Source: Spodoptera frugiperda (Eukaryota; Arthropoda; Insecta; Lepidoptera; Noctuidae). Taken from it: a stretch of 64,000 nucleotides of DNA. Numbering within the stretch: position 1 is the first letter of the stretch; every line of letters starts with the position of its first letter. The notes beneath the pieces were generated by a model. It had not been told where the DNA came from. It saw only the letters and a program-made list of their open reading frames with translations, and searched no databases. Positions 51,802-64,000 of the stretch are shown in pieces. The stretch spans positions 3,543,592-3,607,591 of the forward strand of contig NC_064227.1 in the NCBI RefSeq assembly GCF_023101765.2, in the 5' to 3' direction. A program made the translations under genes and the position numbers.

Positions 51802-51985
51802 TAACCTATGGAGTTCCTTGCTCGTTCTTCTCCATAGGAATCTACACTTTAACACGAGCAAATAGCTTTATTAGAGACTGACCGACAGAAAGACATTTTG
51901 TTTTTTTTTTAATATTGTACTATTTGTTTTGACGTTCACATCTGCCTTTTCGGTCCATTTAAAATAAAAAATTTTGACTTTGACA
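51802..51985 (+). mobile_element. LINE 3'-end repeat H copy
   Basis: GAGTTCCTTGCTCGTTCTTC at the start and TTTTGACTTTGAC at the end; it borders the signal-peptide-like ORF. Confidence 0.55.
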
Positions 51986-52069
51986 ATGTGAATCCAATAA
52001 ATAACTAAACAATTTAAAACATAAACAAACCAACAAATATCCCGAAGCCCGCCGTTCACCTCGAGACAT
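51959..52069 (-). CDS. candidate 5' coding exon with signal-peptide-like start (possible latrophilin exon 1)
   Basis: Minus-strand ATG at 52067-52069 opens MSRGERRASGYLLVCLCFKL and continues FSYLLDSHCQ before TAA: basic start then a hydrophobic core, signal-peptide-like. Just upstream (52070-52200) is CpG-richer, promoter-like DNA. CGAG/GTGAAC three codons in would leave phase 1, which the lectin exon needs, but would remove the hydrophobic part. A weaker GTTTGT donor gives phase 0. A LINE 3' end lies beside it. Linkage to latrophilin is inference. Confidence 0.25.
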   Translation of the reverse strand: MSRGERRASGYLLVCLCFKLFSYLLDSHCQSQNFLF

Positions 52070-52200
52070 CAAGACGAACTGAAGTTGTAAAATCAAAAAA
52101 TCGAACGTCTACCATTCGAAATTTAAAAGATTTAACCGTTCGGCAGTAAAATGGCGGACTAGAGTGGCGCGCTGAGCTTGTCTGACGTCCCGGGCGATCG
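52070..52200 (-). promoter_or_regulatory. CpG-richer promoter-like block
   Basis: Local rise in GC and CpG in AT-rich DNA, with a TGACGTCC element resembling a CRE and a CCGCCATTTT motif like those near insect start sites. It lies immediately upstream of the signal-peptide-like ATG on the minus strand. Confidence 0.3.
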
Positions 52201-53599
52201 ATTTTCAAACCGAAGGAGACATTTTACTACTTGTTTTACGAGTTACAAAATCGTGGCCCGATTTGGCGGTAACATAAGGAAATTGGTACGTTACTTGCTG
52301 TGCTCTGATAAATATAAAAGCCTTCGAGATTTGTCACAGGATCTCCTGAGAAGCGTAGTGAATGTGAAGTTTGTACGTCTTTAGGTTTATGTAGATTTGT
52401 ATACGAGTAAGATATGAGGTGAGAATCAAAGTTATCCTCATTTTTATGTCGCGATAAAATTGTATGTTGTGGCTTGTTTATTTAAAATTTAGGAAGGAGT
52501 GTTTGGGGAGTTTTAGGATGCTTAGATGTTTAGTTCTTTCTAGGTTTTATGTAGAATCGGAATCTTTTTTCAACGTGATACTGATCTTTAAACAGATTTC
52601 TTTGTAGTATCGATTTTTATACGATTCTTTCCAAATATGTCCTCTACTCTCGAAAATAGCTTATGATTGTGATTTATAGAACAACTAGTTTCATATTTTA
52701 TGCATCGCTGCAGCCCCTAACGCCACTTGAACACAAAATAGCCTCTCAAATCCAAACAACTTAGTTTCAATATTATTTCATTGTCAAACAAGATTATATC
52801 GTCTGACTGGACATCATAACCTAATTGAGATATCACACACCCCAATCCCCACAAAAATACACTTTAAAATCGTTGCAATAAAATCTATAATCCTATAAAA
52901 AACTGACGCAAAAGTTTGGAAAAGCGAAATTGTAACGTTTACCTTATAAGTTAAGGTGGAAAATTGTTTGATGGGGGCAAATGGAATGTAACTTCAGTAA
53001 ATCGTTGGCAAACTATTGCGACGGTGTTCGAGGGGAGGTAGGCAGAGGTAGAGGCCCTGAGGGCTTTTTTAACGGCTCCTCAGACATTATGCACCCCTGA
53101 TCACGTATCGTATGAAGTCGCTTCCTGTATAAATCGTTTCATTTTTCTTTTTTTTCCCGTTTGTTTGTGTGGAGTCGGATAAAGTATGGATGGTCATTCG
53201 TCCAAAATAATCGCATTTCCTGAGTTCTCCTGTCTTTGCAAGCATGAGTTCATTTTATGATAGGACAAAAATAGGGACGACCCTTAAATCAGTAAGCGGA
53301 CAAAAGATGAATACGCAATTGTTGTTACAATAGCGGGTATCGAGTTGGGATTCGATTAAATAGGCACGAATCCACTGGCAAAAAATACATTACTATCATC
53401 TGAAAGAAATATGAAAGCAGTAGAGTAAAAAGGTCTAGAATTAAGGGACTATTTTCACGTAATAAAGTAGTTTTATACACTGATTCCTTGTATGAGTGGT
53501 AATAGGTGCGATTGCCGAGCAATGAAACCGTATCCGTACCATATCTCAGTATTAGCAGCTATCTGGATTAGTGCTTAGTAAAGTCGGTATGATTATTCA

Positions 53600-53700
53600 C
53601 TGACAAACAAACTGACGGACAATTCAATTTAACGTTTCAAAAGTGTTGTATGAAGGATTAATTGAAAAAAAATGCTTTGATTTTGAGTTACTCCTAATTA
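53600..53700 (+). mobile_element. LINE 3'-end repeat H fragment
   Basis: AAACTGACGGACAATTCAAT and TGCTTTGATTTTGAG correspond to the 3' half of the unit. Confidence 0.45.
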
Positions 53701-56404
53701 TTTAGAATTCATAACATAGCTGGTGCAGTGGGTGTTATATTGTATTTGTGTTCCTCTGCAATGGATGCTAATGTTAATGATGTTTATCAAAAATGCTTAG
53801 CTGCTTGAATGTAAACAAGTATGATGACGTCATACCTCATTATTCAAATTATTGTCTTCAAATTACAGTCGTTATTCCTTACCCCACGACTAAGTCGAAA
53901 CAATAATTTAAATCGAGTAATTTACTCGATTATTATCGAATCAAAAGCAATAGATATCGATTTGACAAAGATAAACGTTGTTTACTTAGTTAATTGGTCG
54001 TTTTGAAAACTTTTTTCCAAACAAACAAACAATTGTTTTAAGTGACAAATTGCTTTGTATAAGTTTTACATTTTTAGGGCCGTTTTCGAATTAAAATAGC
54101 TCAAATGATCAAATGAAAATGGTCTTTATCGTTATCTGATTACTTTGTGCCTTTAGGTTTTACTAATAGCTATTTTTATTATATTGTTAGTATTTAAGTT
54201 AAAGATTGGAATAACTTGATAAGTATTTCGTAATTTGCAATCTCTGACAATATCAGAAGTAATAAATTAAACAATAATTTGTCAGATTATTTTACCTTTA
54301 CATTTAGGTAGATTTATTTATCAGGCATCTTTAAAAAACAAATTATTGTCGTAGTATAAAACGTCTTGATACTTTTTGACCATTATTTTTTTCGAGATGC
54401 TATTTTTTTTCGTAGTCGTTTTGGAAAATCCCTCTCCGTTCTTTTCGTTTCATGCACATGCGTCGCTTCACACCTCTTTGCAAGGGAGGTGAGAATTAGG
54501 GGGCTCCTATTGCCAAATAAGATTTTTTCCTCAATCCAACCCCTAGGCAAGAGGGGTTGTCCGGTTATACAATTTGTGACGAAGCACCGTTTGCCGTAAG
54601 CACATAAAAACCATGAGTTTTCTCTTACTATGTATAGGGCAATTTGAAAGAAATTTATTTTTAGATGACAAAGTTCAGTTTAGGGACCGAAATAGAAATT
54701 GTATTTTTATAACTAAAAGCTTAATAAAAGGTGTACCTAAGTTACGATTTGAGTTGAAAACTTTCGATTAATCCATTCATCGTTTAAGAATTTCTGTATT
54801 AATGCCTGTATTTCTAATTCATTAAGGTTCATATTTCTGTGTACTGATGCTGTGTTATATTACTTTTCTGTATTAGGGTTGGTTATATAAAATCCATGGA
54901 ACTTGATACTTTTATCCCATACTGTTTATTTATGGTGTGCTGCTTTCCCTAAGGGGTTGAATGCACCGTCACTTTTGGCAATGAGATCAGCAGGTTTTTC
55001 TCCGTTGTTTGGTGGATTATGTGCAAATTCATGGTGAGGGTGTCATGTCAGGCACAGAGAAATATAATACATATTTTATAACAGAAAAATAAACCGAAAA
55101 CAGTATAGCAGACATTGATAAAGTGTTAAACATAATTAGAAAAGTAATATGCTTATAACTGTGTGTGTTTATAAATAGGATCAATAATAATAATGTTTTG
55201 CGGTTGTCTGACAGAAAAGTCGTAGGTGCATATGTCCTGAAATGCTTTCCACGAAAATATAAAGTAACAAACACCGCCTGACACTAACATACTACAGCCC
55301 ACATGCAACTACTAGAAAGTATAAAACCGTCGCGGTAAAAATTCACATCTTCCACTAAGGTCCATAACTTACATCCCCACAGAGCAAGATGGCTGAATTA
55401 TTTTTTAAGTGCTAAAGGCTTTGGGACCCCTACAAAAGCGATAAATAAACCGAATCTGTGATATACAATGTAGTGTACTAAATTTAAGCGGGTTTCTTGG
55501 TCCTACCCTTGGTTAGGGCCACCCTTCGTGGGTCTATTGTCAGCGAATATTGCCGTTGGAGTTGCACTTATAGCCAAGGAATGCTGGCTAAAAACTTGAC
55601 TACAGTAAATACTGGTACTTAGTGGTGGGGTTGAAAAAAAGAACGTGAATAGAATTTTTGTATAAAAAATAAATGAGCGAGATTTTTTTTTAAGGCGAAT
55701 TTGCTCAAGACTGATTAGTCGCTTAGCAAGAACATACGTGTTCTTTTTTCGTAAAAATCCTTTTGGATTTATTTCTATAACTAGCTAGATAAGTTATATT
55801 TCTAGATTTATTATGAATTTACTGTAAGTAGCGTAAATATTTAAAATAAAAAGACATATATAAAGTTTTATTTTATACCAAAATCTGTGTTTCGTGCAAA
55901 TTCTAAAGGTGAAGCTTTAATTTGGCTTACTAAACAGCAATTTCAAATCAAAGAATCGTGAAAAACGAATTAGCCTATCAAACTCTGATTGCTTCGTCAG
56001 TAAACTTCAATGGGAGTTTGCAAATTGAAGTATCTATAGGCATGCGAGAAACCCCATAAGTAGACCGCAAGTACCGCAAGTATCAAGATTCTCTCGTACA
56101 GTATCATGTTGCGACATTCTCTTGGATCGTGCGAATTGTTACTGGTTAAGTTTTAAAAAAGGAAATCCTCTGATAGGCTTGTCTGTGTTACCAGTTGGAT
56201 ATTTTAGAATTATAGGCTAGAGTATAATTTTGATAGTTGTACCCAAAATAATACTTTTTCTAAAGTTTTCTTATAATAAATCTTTTTCCAGGGATGTTTT
56301 TCTATCGTTTTTCTGTGCCTAAACATATTATACTGAGATTTTTGATTAGGTAATCAATTAAAGATATGCACAGCATTCAAGTATAATATGTGTGCAAGTT
56401 GTTA

Positions 56405-56518
56405 CAATAACACACCATCACATCAACAGCCTATAAGTGGCCACTGCTGACCAAAGGCCTCTACTCACATGAAGAAGGTTTGAGCATTAATCACCACGCT
56501 AGCTCAATGCAGGTTAGG
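56405..56518 (+). repeat. copy of the GTGGCCACTGCTGACCAAAG repeat
   Basis: CAGCCTATAAGTGGCCACTG, TTGAGCATTAATCACCACGC and GCTCAATGCAGGTTAGG, matching 32840-33020. Confidence 0.5.
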
Positions 56519-58744
56519 TAAATGAGAATACAATGAGTTTAACAAGGAACATAACAGGACTTGTATGTATTTGAAATGTATTTAAATTGTTAGTACATAA
56601 TGAACAAGTTAGAAATCAACACATTTTCTACAGGTGCTACCAACAAATAGTTTGTTACTCGTAGTAAAGGAAATATTTTGGTACATTCTACCGCAGGCTG
56701 GTTTTACACTACCCTAGAGTTGTGTGCGATATTTTTTTCCCGTTATTGAATTCCTATCCAATCTAGTATCAGTTTCGGATACCGGGAAAGTGTTGGGCTA
56801 GTGTTACGCTATGTAGGTTTCAGAGCTATTTTTTTTAAGTTCCTTTTTTTTTAATTTGCACTCGAAAAATGATTGGAGGTTATGTGTTTGATACTGGTAG
56901 TTGATATAGGGAGGTGTTGTTTTTTATTGTTTTGTTAATAGTATTAAGTGTTATTGAGTTATTGCCTTTCTAGTTGAGTAGTTAGTTAGTATGTTTCTGT
57001 ATTTAATTGCCATTTATAACTTTATTCGGTTAGTTTTCAATTAAAGTTGTCTTTTTGGGACTATTTTTTAACCAATGACACTTACACACAGCTAAAATTA
57101 AGTCATACAAAACCAATTTATCCTGGTCTCACTCTATACCATACTTCCACACATTCGACGGTCAGTTTATACCAGTTGTATAGTTTGATGTGTAACCTAT
57201 TGATGTATAAACATGAGACAAGTCTCATGAAGGGTTGGGAAACTGGATACGTGATGGCTAGCCATAGCCATGATATTACAAAGCCCGAAACCCTGTCAGA
57301 GTTGACCGCATAATTCCTGTCGCAACCAATGGAGTCAGATTTCGACCACAGGATATTCAATATCTGTACAGTGATTGTAAAAAAAATGCAGTATGACAAC
57401 AGTCATAGGTGATGTTTTGTTGGTAAACGCTTTGTTTGTTTATTTTTTTTAATAGTGACGTTGTCAATATTGTAATACTTTTTTAAACTAAAACTGATAA
57501 AAACTGTACCTTTTTATAAGTTCTTTAATAGTTATTTTCTCAAAAGATAGAAGATTTTTTGCGTCTCATTAAATAAATCTAAATAAGCATTATAAGTATT
57601 AGGTCTATTGTCAAAAAATAGGAGGTATTTCGTGTGTCATTAAAAAAAAACATCTACAATAGCATTTAATTACTTAAATCGAAATTAACAGAACCATTAA
57701 AATAAAAATACCAAAAAAAAAACTTAAAAAAATTCAAAATCAAATTCAGAACACCGTAACAGCCGCATTCGAACATCAGTATTGCCAGTAGTAATATCGC
57801 ATTCATAGAATCGATTTTAGCTATTCCAACACCGAAAGCTTAATGATTGTCGCGCGTCTACACCGCAAAGGAGACTATCCCTTAGGACCTCAAATTGAAT
57901 TACAGATACTACGTACTGACAGCCTTAAGGCTTTTATTTAGGGAGAAATATTATATCAAATATTAGTATGTGTGTGCTGTGAATTCTTCGCGAAAAGGGG
58001 ACATTTTTTGTCGAATTTTTTCTTCTCCTCAGGGATTGTGTTTCGTCATGTAGGCAGCCATTGTTGTGACGTCACGTGCTCAAGTGTGATGTGTTGTACG
58101 GGATTATTTTTTTTAAGTGGTTCGTTTTATTTATTTCTTTTTGGTATTTATTACTTGTAATGATTTTTCGTATGAAAAAGAATGTTAAGTCTTTGATTGC
58201 CAATAGAAAACTGTTGAAAGCAAATCCTCCGTTAACGTCGGTCACCGGTGACCACCATGGTACGTGGATTTTTTGTCACTACTTTTTAAAGTCATTATTG
58301 TTTTGTATGACATTTAGACAATATGAACCTTACCTACATACTTTGAAGGTTGCTTTTATGATACCACGTATTTGTCTAACGAGACGAGCAATTTATAGTA
58401 TGTTAAAGAACTCATCAAGTTGATTTTTCAGTGAAAATATTGTTCTTTTTTGATTTATTAAAGAAAATATAGCTATTGGACCAAAAAATTACACCACTGC
58501 ATTTTTCTTAATCCAAAAGACTGTAAAACAAATTAATTTTGATTTTAATCACATCTCTTAAATAAGTTGGTCCGCTGAATATCTTATTTCGCACTTAACT
58601 TTTATTAGAAAATTTAAATTATAAAATTATTTTTAAAATTAAAACTAAAAGTGTTTTTGTCCGAATATTATTTAATCTTAAGTAAAAGTTTTTCAGTAAC
58701 TTGAGTAATTAAGCGAGAATCACTTTATCTTAATTATTATTGTT

Positions 58745-58975
58745 AATAAGTTACTAGCTTCTGCCAATGGCTTCGCCCGCGTTCCCGTGGGATTAGAGAG
58801 TGAGTGTGAGTTTCCTACCACCCACGTTAGCTCATACCCTGTCTGTGTACCGAACTGAATTTTCAAAAAACCGAAAAATGCCCAGTCATACTTTGTTCGA
58901 CCCGGGAATCGAACCCGAGACTCCTTGTCCGGCAGTCGCACTTGCGACCACTCGACCAACGAAGCAGGCAGATGC
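58745..58975 (-). mobile_element. Helitron-like 3' end plus SINE family C fragment
   Basis: Minus-strand Helitron-like terminus (CTAGCTTCTGCC... GGCTTCGCCCGCG) at 58751-58800, adjoining a family C head with GGGTTCGATTCCCGGGTCG at 58850-58968. Confidence 0.5.
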
Positions 58976-59477
58976 TAATTAACTGTAATAGTCACCTATT
59001 ACTACTTTATATAATCAAGGCATCGAAGTCCCAGACCTTATGCCCTTTACAAATGAAGTTACCAATTCAAGTTACTTAACAACTACCAAACATATTAAAA
59101 AAAATACACGACCCGAGAGTTTAAAATCCGATTCCAAATAATTGTCTTTGAACCACGAAAACCGTAAAAGTTTCTTCAACGCGAATCGATACTCGGCAAA
59201 CTGGATTACGTATCGTTTCGTTCCGGTTCTACGCTATTTAGTGTTGGAACACCGACTCTGCTGTTTTCGAATCGTAACCAAGTTAAGCGTTGTATAAAGC
59301 AAATCTCCTTTTATTTCGCCAATCATTCCACATTGAGCAATTATTTTCGAGCTAATGTAATAATGGATAGTCCATCTTTGTATTACCAACCGTATTTTTT
59401 AAGAATATAACCTCATCCACTCTTTATTACTACTCATACTTGATGAAAAACCGAAACTCGAGTCGCCAGTAGCAGCG

Positions 59478-59769
59478 CGTCGTGTGTCGCGGAATGCTGC
59501 TCATCAATATGAGCCTCTAGCATGGCTTGAAACTAGTCGAGTTCCTCGTCAAACAGTTACGTGAGTAAGCCGATAACATAATAATTAATTTAGTATGTCT
59601 CACGAATGTTACAATAAAACCGATTTTATAGTTCACATTTTTACATTTATTTTAGCACCAGTAAATATTAATTATTATGTTATCGGCTTACTCACGTATT
59701 GTTTTGACGAGGAACTCGACTAGTTTCAAGCCATTTCATATTCATGAGCAGCATTCCGCGACACACGAC
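59478..59769. mobile_element. MITE family K, full copy with about 105-bp terminal inverted repeats
   Basis: Left arm begins GTCGTGTGTCGCGGAATGCT and runs to AAGCCGATAACATAATAATT; the right arm is its near-perfect reverse complement. Short AT-rich centre. Half copies lie at 14262-14385 and 17527-17640. Confidence 0.75.
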
Positions 59770-59931
59770 ACGACACACATCACGAACATATTTCAATAAA
59801 CCAACAAACAAACTGGTTATTATTTATCGACGGAAAAAAAACATAAAAATCACAACGAATATTTTATTCTCAACCAAGATTTGTTTAAGGAAACGGAAAT
59901 ACGTGACTCGATCGACATTTCTTTACACTTG

Positions 59932-60177
59932 ACAAAAGATGATTCTAAGATGGCGAACGTCACGTCAAAAGGGCGGTTGTTTCCCGCCACTTCGCGGGGC
60001 TTACGTCAGTACCCATTCTTTTTAACCGCACACACAATTTCCTACGCTTTTATTTTCGCGAACCTACCGAGCTGTCCCGACGCCATTATAAATGATATTT
60101 GCTCCTGTAATGATCACTTAATCGAGGTGAAAGAAAGTAATTTGTTTGCCGCGTTGTTCTCTAAAATACTTTTTTGA
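59932..60177 (+). other. short CpG-rich open frame with AAGATGGCG start, unassigned
   Basis: ATG at 59950 in the context AAGATGGCGAACG opens 75 codons (MANVTSKGRLFPATSRGLRQ) to a TGA at 60175-60177. CpG content is high for the region. I recognise no domain, and there is no splice support. It may be promoter-associated sequence with a YY1-like site. Confidence 0.2.
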
Positions 60178-60859
60178 GGCCACGGCATTTTCTGTTTATG
60201 CCTAATGCTAGACTCTTTGGTGAAATATGAGCGTGATAAGAGGAATTTCGTTCGCTATAATTATAATGGCTGTAGGTTATTTATAGTGAAAGAACTCGTT
60301 ACGTTTTAATGGTGACCACTATATTACACTGTGGGCGTGACCGCGCGTTATACTAAAAACAACCCTATTTTTATAGTTATTTATACATCGGATTGCATTT
60401 TTAACTTGCTTTTTATATTTATTAAACGTACATGTTTAATTCTTCCTATAAACATTTTATAGTTACTAAGAAAATCTTACTATATATAAAGTTAAAAATT
60501 TAAGTCATTAGTTAAGTATCCATAAAATTTAATTCAGAGATTACGATGCGGACAGAATTTTTAATGTTTAACAACGTTGTAAATATTTCTACGAGATTGT
60601 TTTCCAAACATTTAAAGCTCAGCTACATAATTAGGACAGAAACAGATACTAAAAGACGCTTTGGCTAACTTAAAACTTAGTATAAACTTAAAACCACTCT
60701 CTTACAGTCTAGTTTCACGGGTAACTTTTTAAAGTGAAGAAAATTCTCCACTTGCGGAGAGAAAATTTAAAAAGCCAAGTGTAAATGTAGAAAGCAAAAT
60801 TTATAGTACAATTCTGTACAATGATAGCGAGATTAGCTTGTCCTTTCAAATCGGATCGG

Positions 60860-60990
60860 AATACGAATCCAAGAAGATATATCCGCGGAGTTTGCACAAA
60901 AGAATTGGTGCGATATCGCGCGCTGTCGTCCTGCGGCGGCCATCTTGACACCGCGTTCCCGCCAAAACGTTTGAATTCGAACATCTCTCT
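60860..60990. promoter_or_regulatory. CpG-richer block with a YY1-like AAGATGGCCGCC site
   Basis: On the minus strand CAAGATGGCCGCCGC resembles both a strong start context and the YY1/Pho binding motif. It opens only 37 codons (MAAAGRQRAISHQ) without a donor. More likely a promoter or regulatory patch than a gene. Confidence 0.25.
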
Positions 60991-61799
60991 AGGGATGTGT
61001 CACTTTGAAACATACCCGTTCCAATCCCAACATTTATAATCGTGTAGCGGGATTCCACATTTTAATATTCACATTACAAATAATATTTGACCTGTTATAC
61101 ATAAAAATTGAGTTACAACCATGATTTATGTGATTCCAATTCCGATATCGACTAGGGAAATAAAATCATTTGTTTGTATCGGCTCCAACCAATTAACGCT
61201 CAAAAGCCGACATGTTAAATATTGTATTTACATGTGATAAAATCTATTAATTACGGTAATCTTTGGCCGTTATAAACAAAAATCTCGTGACTTAATGTTG
61301 TATGTAAATATACGATTAATCACATAATTAATATTTATAGAAAGTGACATTGAGCCGAGGTTTTAGAATGACGTCATAGGCCGGTTGTGTAGTAAAAAGT
61401 AATCGTAAAAAAGTGCGTAAATCAAAAAAATAATATAAAATGGATGAAAAAATTTGCTTTATGCAATCTAAGCGATAACATTCCTGGGTCATGTTACTAG
61501 CTCGCGTGACTCGCCCAAATAAAAAAAGTACGCCGGGCGAGCGAATTTGATACAGTGGCGCACTTAACTCTTAATATCTTTATCTAAATCGGTCCATAAA
61601 CAAGGAGGACAAATTTTTTCACGGGAATCCGGACACGACAACACTAATGTCGACTGTTGAATGGCGGTTTATGTTCGTCTTTTGAAATTATGTTGACGTT
61701 GAATTTGTGTTATCTGTGCTCGTGTTTGATGGGTGAAATGTTTTTACGTTTTAATAAATGTTGTGTGTGGATTCTTGGCTTTTTATGTTGGTTGTTTAA

Positions 61800-61913
61800 G
61801 TCTCTGTGTGGTGTAGATGGAGGTCGCTTCCAACCGGCCTATCTGGAAGTCATTGGAAGAGACCTATGTTCAGCAGTGGACGTCTTGTGGCTGATATGAT
61901 GATGATGAAAGTT
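61800..61913 (+). mobile_element. RTE-type LINE 3' end
   Basis: GATGGAGGTCGCTTCCAACC, CAGCAGTGGACGTCTTGTGG and CTGATATGATGATGATGAA; a better conserved copy than 2780-2870. A decayed relative lies at 3900-3990. Confidence 0.6.
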
Positions 61914-62664
61914 TTTATAATGCAAATCTTTTCATGAGCTATTTTAGGCTTTAAAAAGATCTGATATTTACAACTAGCCTATATGCCAACAGTGTTAAAA
62001 TTGTGGTTCTCTGGCAAGAGTATGACTACTTATAAGTAGTTTCCTTCTATATTAACAAGATGTGACAAGATTTCAATTCAAATGCTTGCTTTAGTGAGGT
62101 AATTAAACAATTCGATTTGCCAATTTTACAAGGAGATCTGATCAACCACAGCAATATCAGCCTATATTCGCTTCCCATACCAACTCATATACCTACATAT
62201 AATTATCTAAAATTAAAACTCAACACGACACAATCAATACAACACATATCTATATACCCTTTCGCAGAAAAACATCATTCATATAACAAATCGCACAATC
62301 CCTAATCGACTTATCGTTAATACAAATGAAATTTTGTAACGTATTCGATGAAAATCGAAGATAACAGAGGATTACGTTAAATGATGTTTCCTTCATCATT
62401 ACCTGCTCAAATGATCCGTAAACTTGATATTGTGTGTTATAATATATAAGCATAATACTTTGAAGGAAACATAAATGTGTAAACGGGAGTTTTTCACGAA
62501 ATATTTGTGAATCTAAATAGGTCGTAGAAAAGGGAAATTTGGAGGTCTTTTCAAGACATTTTTGTTTGGAAACTATTGTTGCTAGAAAGAGTTATGAGAC
62601 TGTGTTGCTGAATTAGATAATTATATAATTTTCACAATTATATTCATATTATTAGTTTTTAGAT

Positions 62665-62768
62665 TTCTTTTTTTATTGTATAAGCCGGTAAACGATCAGC
62701 CATGGACATCCAAAACACCAAAGGAGTTACAAAGCGTTGCCGGCCTTTTGGGGTTTAGGAATAGATTT
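62665..62768 (+). repeat. repeat family D, short copy
   Basis: GCCATGGACATCCAAAACACC and GCGTTGCCGGCCTTTTGGGG follow a T-rich run. Confidence 0.55.
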
Positions 62769-64000
62769 TGTTTAAATATATTGTTAGTTATCATTTATTT
62801 TAAGTCTAGATGACGCCAAAACTATCATGCATTTAACTGTAAACAAAGTCTAAATACATTTTCCTGCATTTTTCCGTTAAAAATCCGCCATTTTATCGAA
62901 CTCGTTCTGGTAGATTATGTAAGTTAATTCGGTTTTTGGTTCGCCACGCGATTTGAACAGTCGATAAGGTAGTCCGCGATTCAGAACATTTAATGCGTGT
63001 CACGGGGTATTTTTAGCAGCATTTTGGATTTATTTCATGACTGATATCTTCATTAGTCTCCAAGGTCACGAGTTTAGAACTAGGTTTTATGGTTATGACG
63101 TCAGACATTCAAGGAGCCAGATCAGGTTTACACAGCCAGCATAAATGCCTGCGATATTGGCTATAAACATCTAAAATCGTGCTCCAAAAAGGCTATAAGA
63201 TTATAATTAGAACACATAAAGTGTAACAAGCTAATTTACTAAACTTATTACACGTAAACACAAGACATTACAATACATAAAAACGTGACGTAACGTCGTT
63301 TTATTTTCACAAAAATCAATTTAACAGTGTTCGCGCGAAAGAAACGCCACACTACCATAATTACCGTCCGGAGGCGGGAAGATTGAAAAAAGAACAAAAA
63401 CAAAAATGGCGTCGATTCTCCCGAAGCCGTGACTCTCAACATTTTGTCTCTGGTCACGAACATCATAAGCTTGGAGCGTGCACACGCTAAGGGTCTTTTG
63501 GTGTGAAAATACGATATAATTTTGGGGAAATAATCAGAAACGGGTTTGCGTGCCCAGGGGGCATTACGGAGCCCCACCCGGCATGTTAATGTTGCCAGTA
63601 CGTATAACCACGGCATGTATGTAATGAGCCGAGGAAAATTGTGTTGCCATAAAAATAATTGTGTTTCCTACCACCCTCTTCTACGTCACTCGATTAGCGT
63701 CGCTGTTCTAGACATTTGCATATTGAAGATTCTATAGAATCTATTACAAATGTCTTGGCTTAATTGCTTTTGTTTTGGCTGAGGGAATTTATACCGTATC
63801 TCTGTGCAGTAAAACTTACAATGCTTCTGTCCCGAATGGATAGAGATGAGAGATGAAATTGTAATCGCATTTATCGTCAGATCACATACCAGGTGTAATT
63901 TTATTATAATACATCAGGTGCATCTACTCTGTGCTTTAAAATTACAGGACAACGATAAGTCTTATTATCATCAGACAAGCTTAATGATTTGACGGTAAAA

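Larger units (their letters stand above)
52201..58744. other. long gene-free stretch
   Basis: AT-rich DNA with LINE repeat H at 53600 and a repeat at 56405; nothing else recognised. Frames of 60-115 codons here are AT-rich and unspliced and look accidental. Confidence 0.45.
60178..64000. other. gene-free stretch to the window end
   Basis: Contains the YY1-like CpG block at 60860-60990, the LINE end at 61800-61913, repeat D at 62665-62768 and a CpG-richer patch near 63350-63620 without a supported gene. Confidence 0.45.

Noticed and set aside
55029..55274. Hydrophobic minus frame of 81 codons
   Set aside because: AT-rich DNA gives Phe/Leu/Ile runs by chance; no start context, splice site or family.
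63248..63616. Minus frame of 122 codons beginning MPWLYVLATLTCRVG
   Set aside because: No domain, AT-rich second half, no usable phase-1 donor; only its CpG-richer setting is notable.
1..64000. CRISPR arrays, operons, rRNA or true tRNA genes
   Set aside because: None seen. The tRNA-like box A/B motifs all belong to SINE heads that run into a SINE body.

Overview
This is a eukaryotic, AT-rich window with long introns and dense short repeats. The two recognisable genes and the repeat families point to a moth, most probably a noctuid-type lepidopteran. This rests on tRNA-derived SINEs, Helitron-like pieces ending in CTAGT and short 3' ends of RTE/LINE elements that I know from moth genomes. I cannot name the species.

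Two genes meet tail to tail. On the plus strand, 18676-20503 holds the last two coding exons of a TGF-beta ligand of the myoglianin/GDF8/GDF11 (myostatin) class: C-terminal prodomain, furin site RTRR and a complete 9-cysteine ligand domain. Its 5' exons were not securely found. A promoter-like block ending in a good splice donor at 8075 and an odd stop-containing open stretch at 17909-17986 are only candidates. On the minus strand, 25724-44737 holds a latrophilin-type adhesion GPCR (ADGRL; Drosophila Cirl). Twenty-one constitutive-looking exons join with consistent phases to about 1350 codons: SUEL/galactose lectin domain, Thr/Pro/Glu linker, hormone-receptor (HRM) domain, GAIN domain, GPS cleavage site (HL/T), seven membrane segments and a long cytoplasmic tail. 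Three further phase-0 tail exons (29087-29479, 28297-28587, 27916-28050) suggest alternative C-termini. The signal-peptide exon is not certain; the best in-window candidate is 51959-52069, next to promoter-like DNA.

Layout. 1-18.6 kb: intergenic or 5' intronic DNA full of SINEs, Helitron-like ends and MITEs. 18.7-20.5 kb: myoglianin. 20.5-23.5 kb: its 3' UTR and the short intergenic gap. 23.5-44.7 kb: latrophilin with SINEs and MITEs in its introns. 44.7-64 kb: probably the latrophilin first intron or 5' flank, with repeats and a few CpG-richer unique blocks.

The most striking observation is a tandem duplication of the first SUEL-lectin exon of latrophilin (44548-44737 and 44222-44407). The 3' copy has lost 4 bp, including the first conserved cysteine codon, which shifts its frame to an early stop. 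Each copy abuts a Helitron-like CTAGT terminus. Other points of interest are the set of interchangeable phase-0 tail exons, a cluster of four TTGCGCAA-like palindromes, a perfect 29-bp-arm hairpin, several palindromic MITE families and a 3.4-kb segment bounded by two inverted MITE halves.
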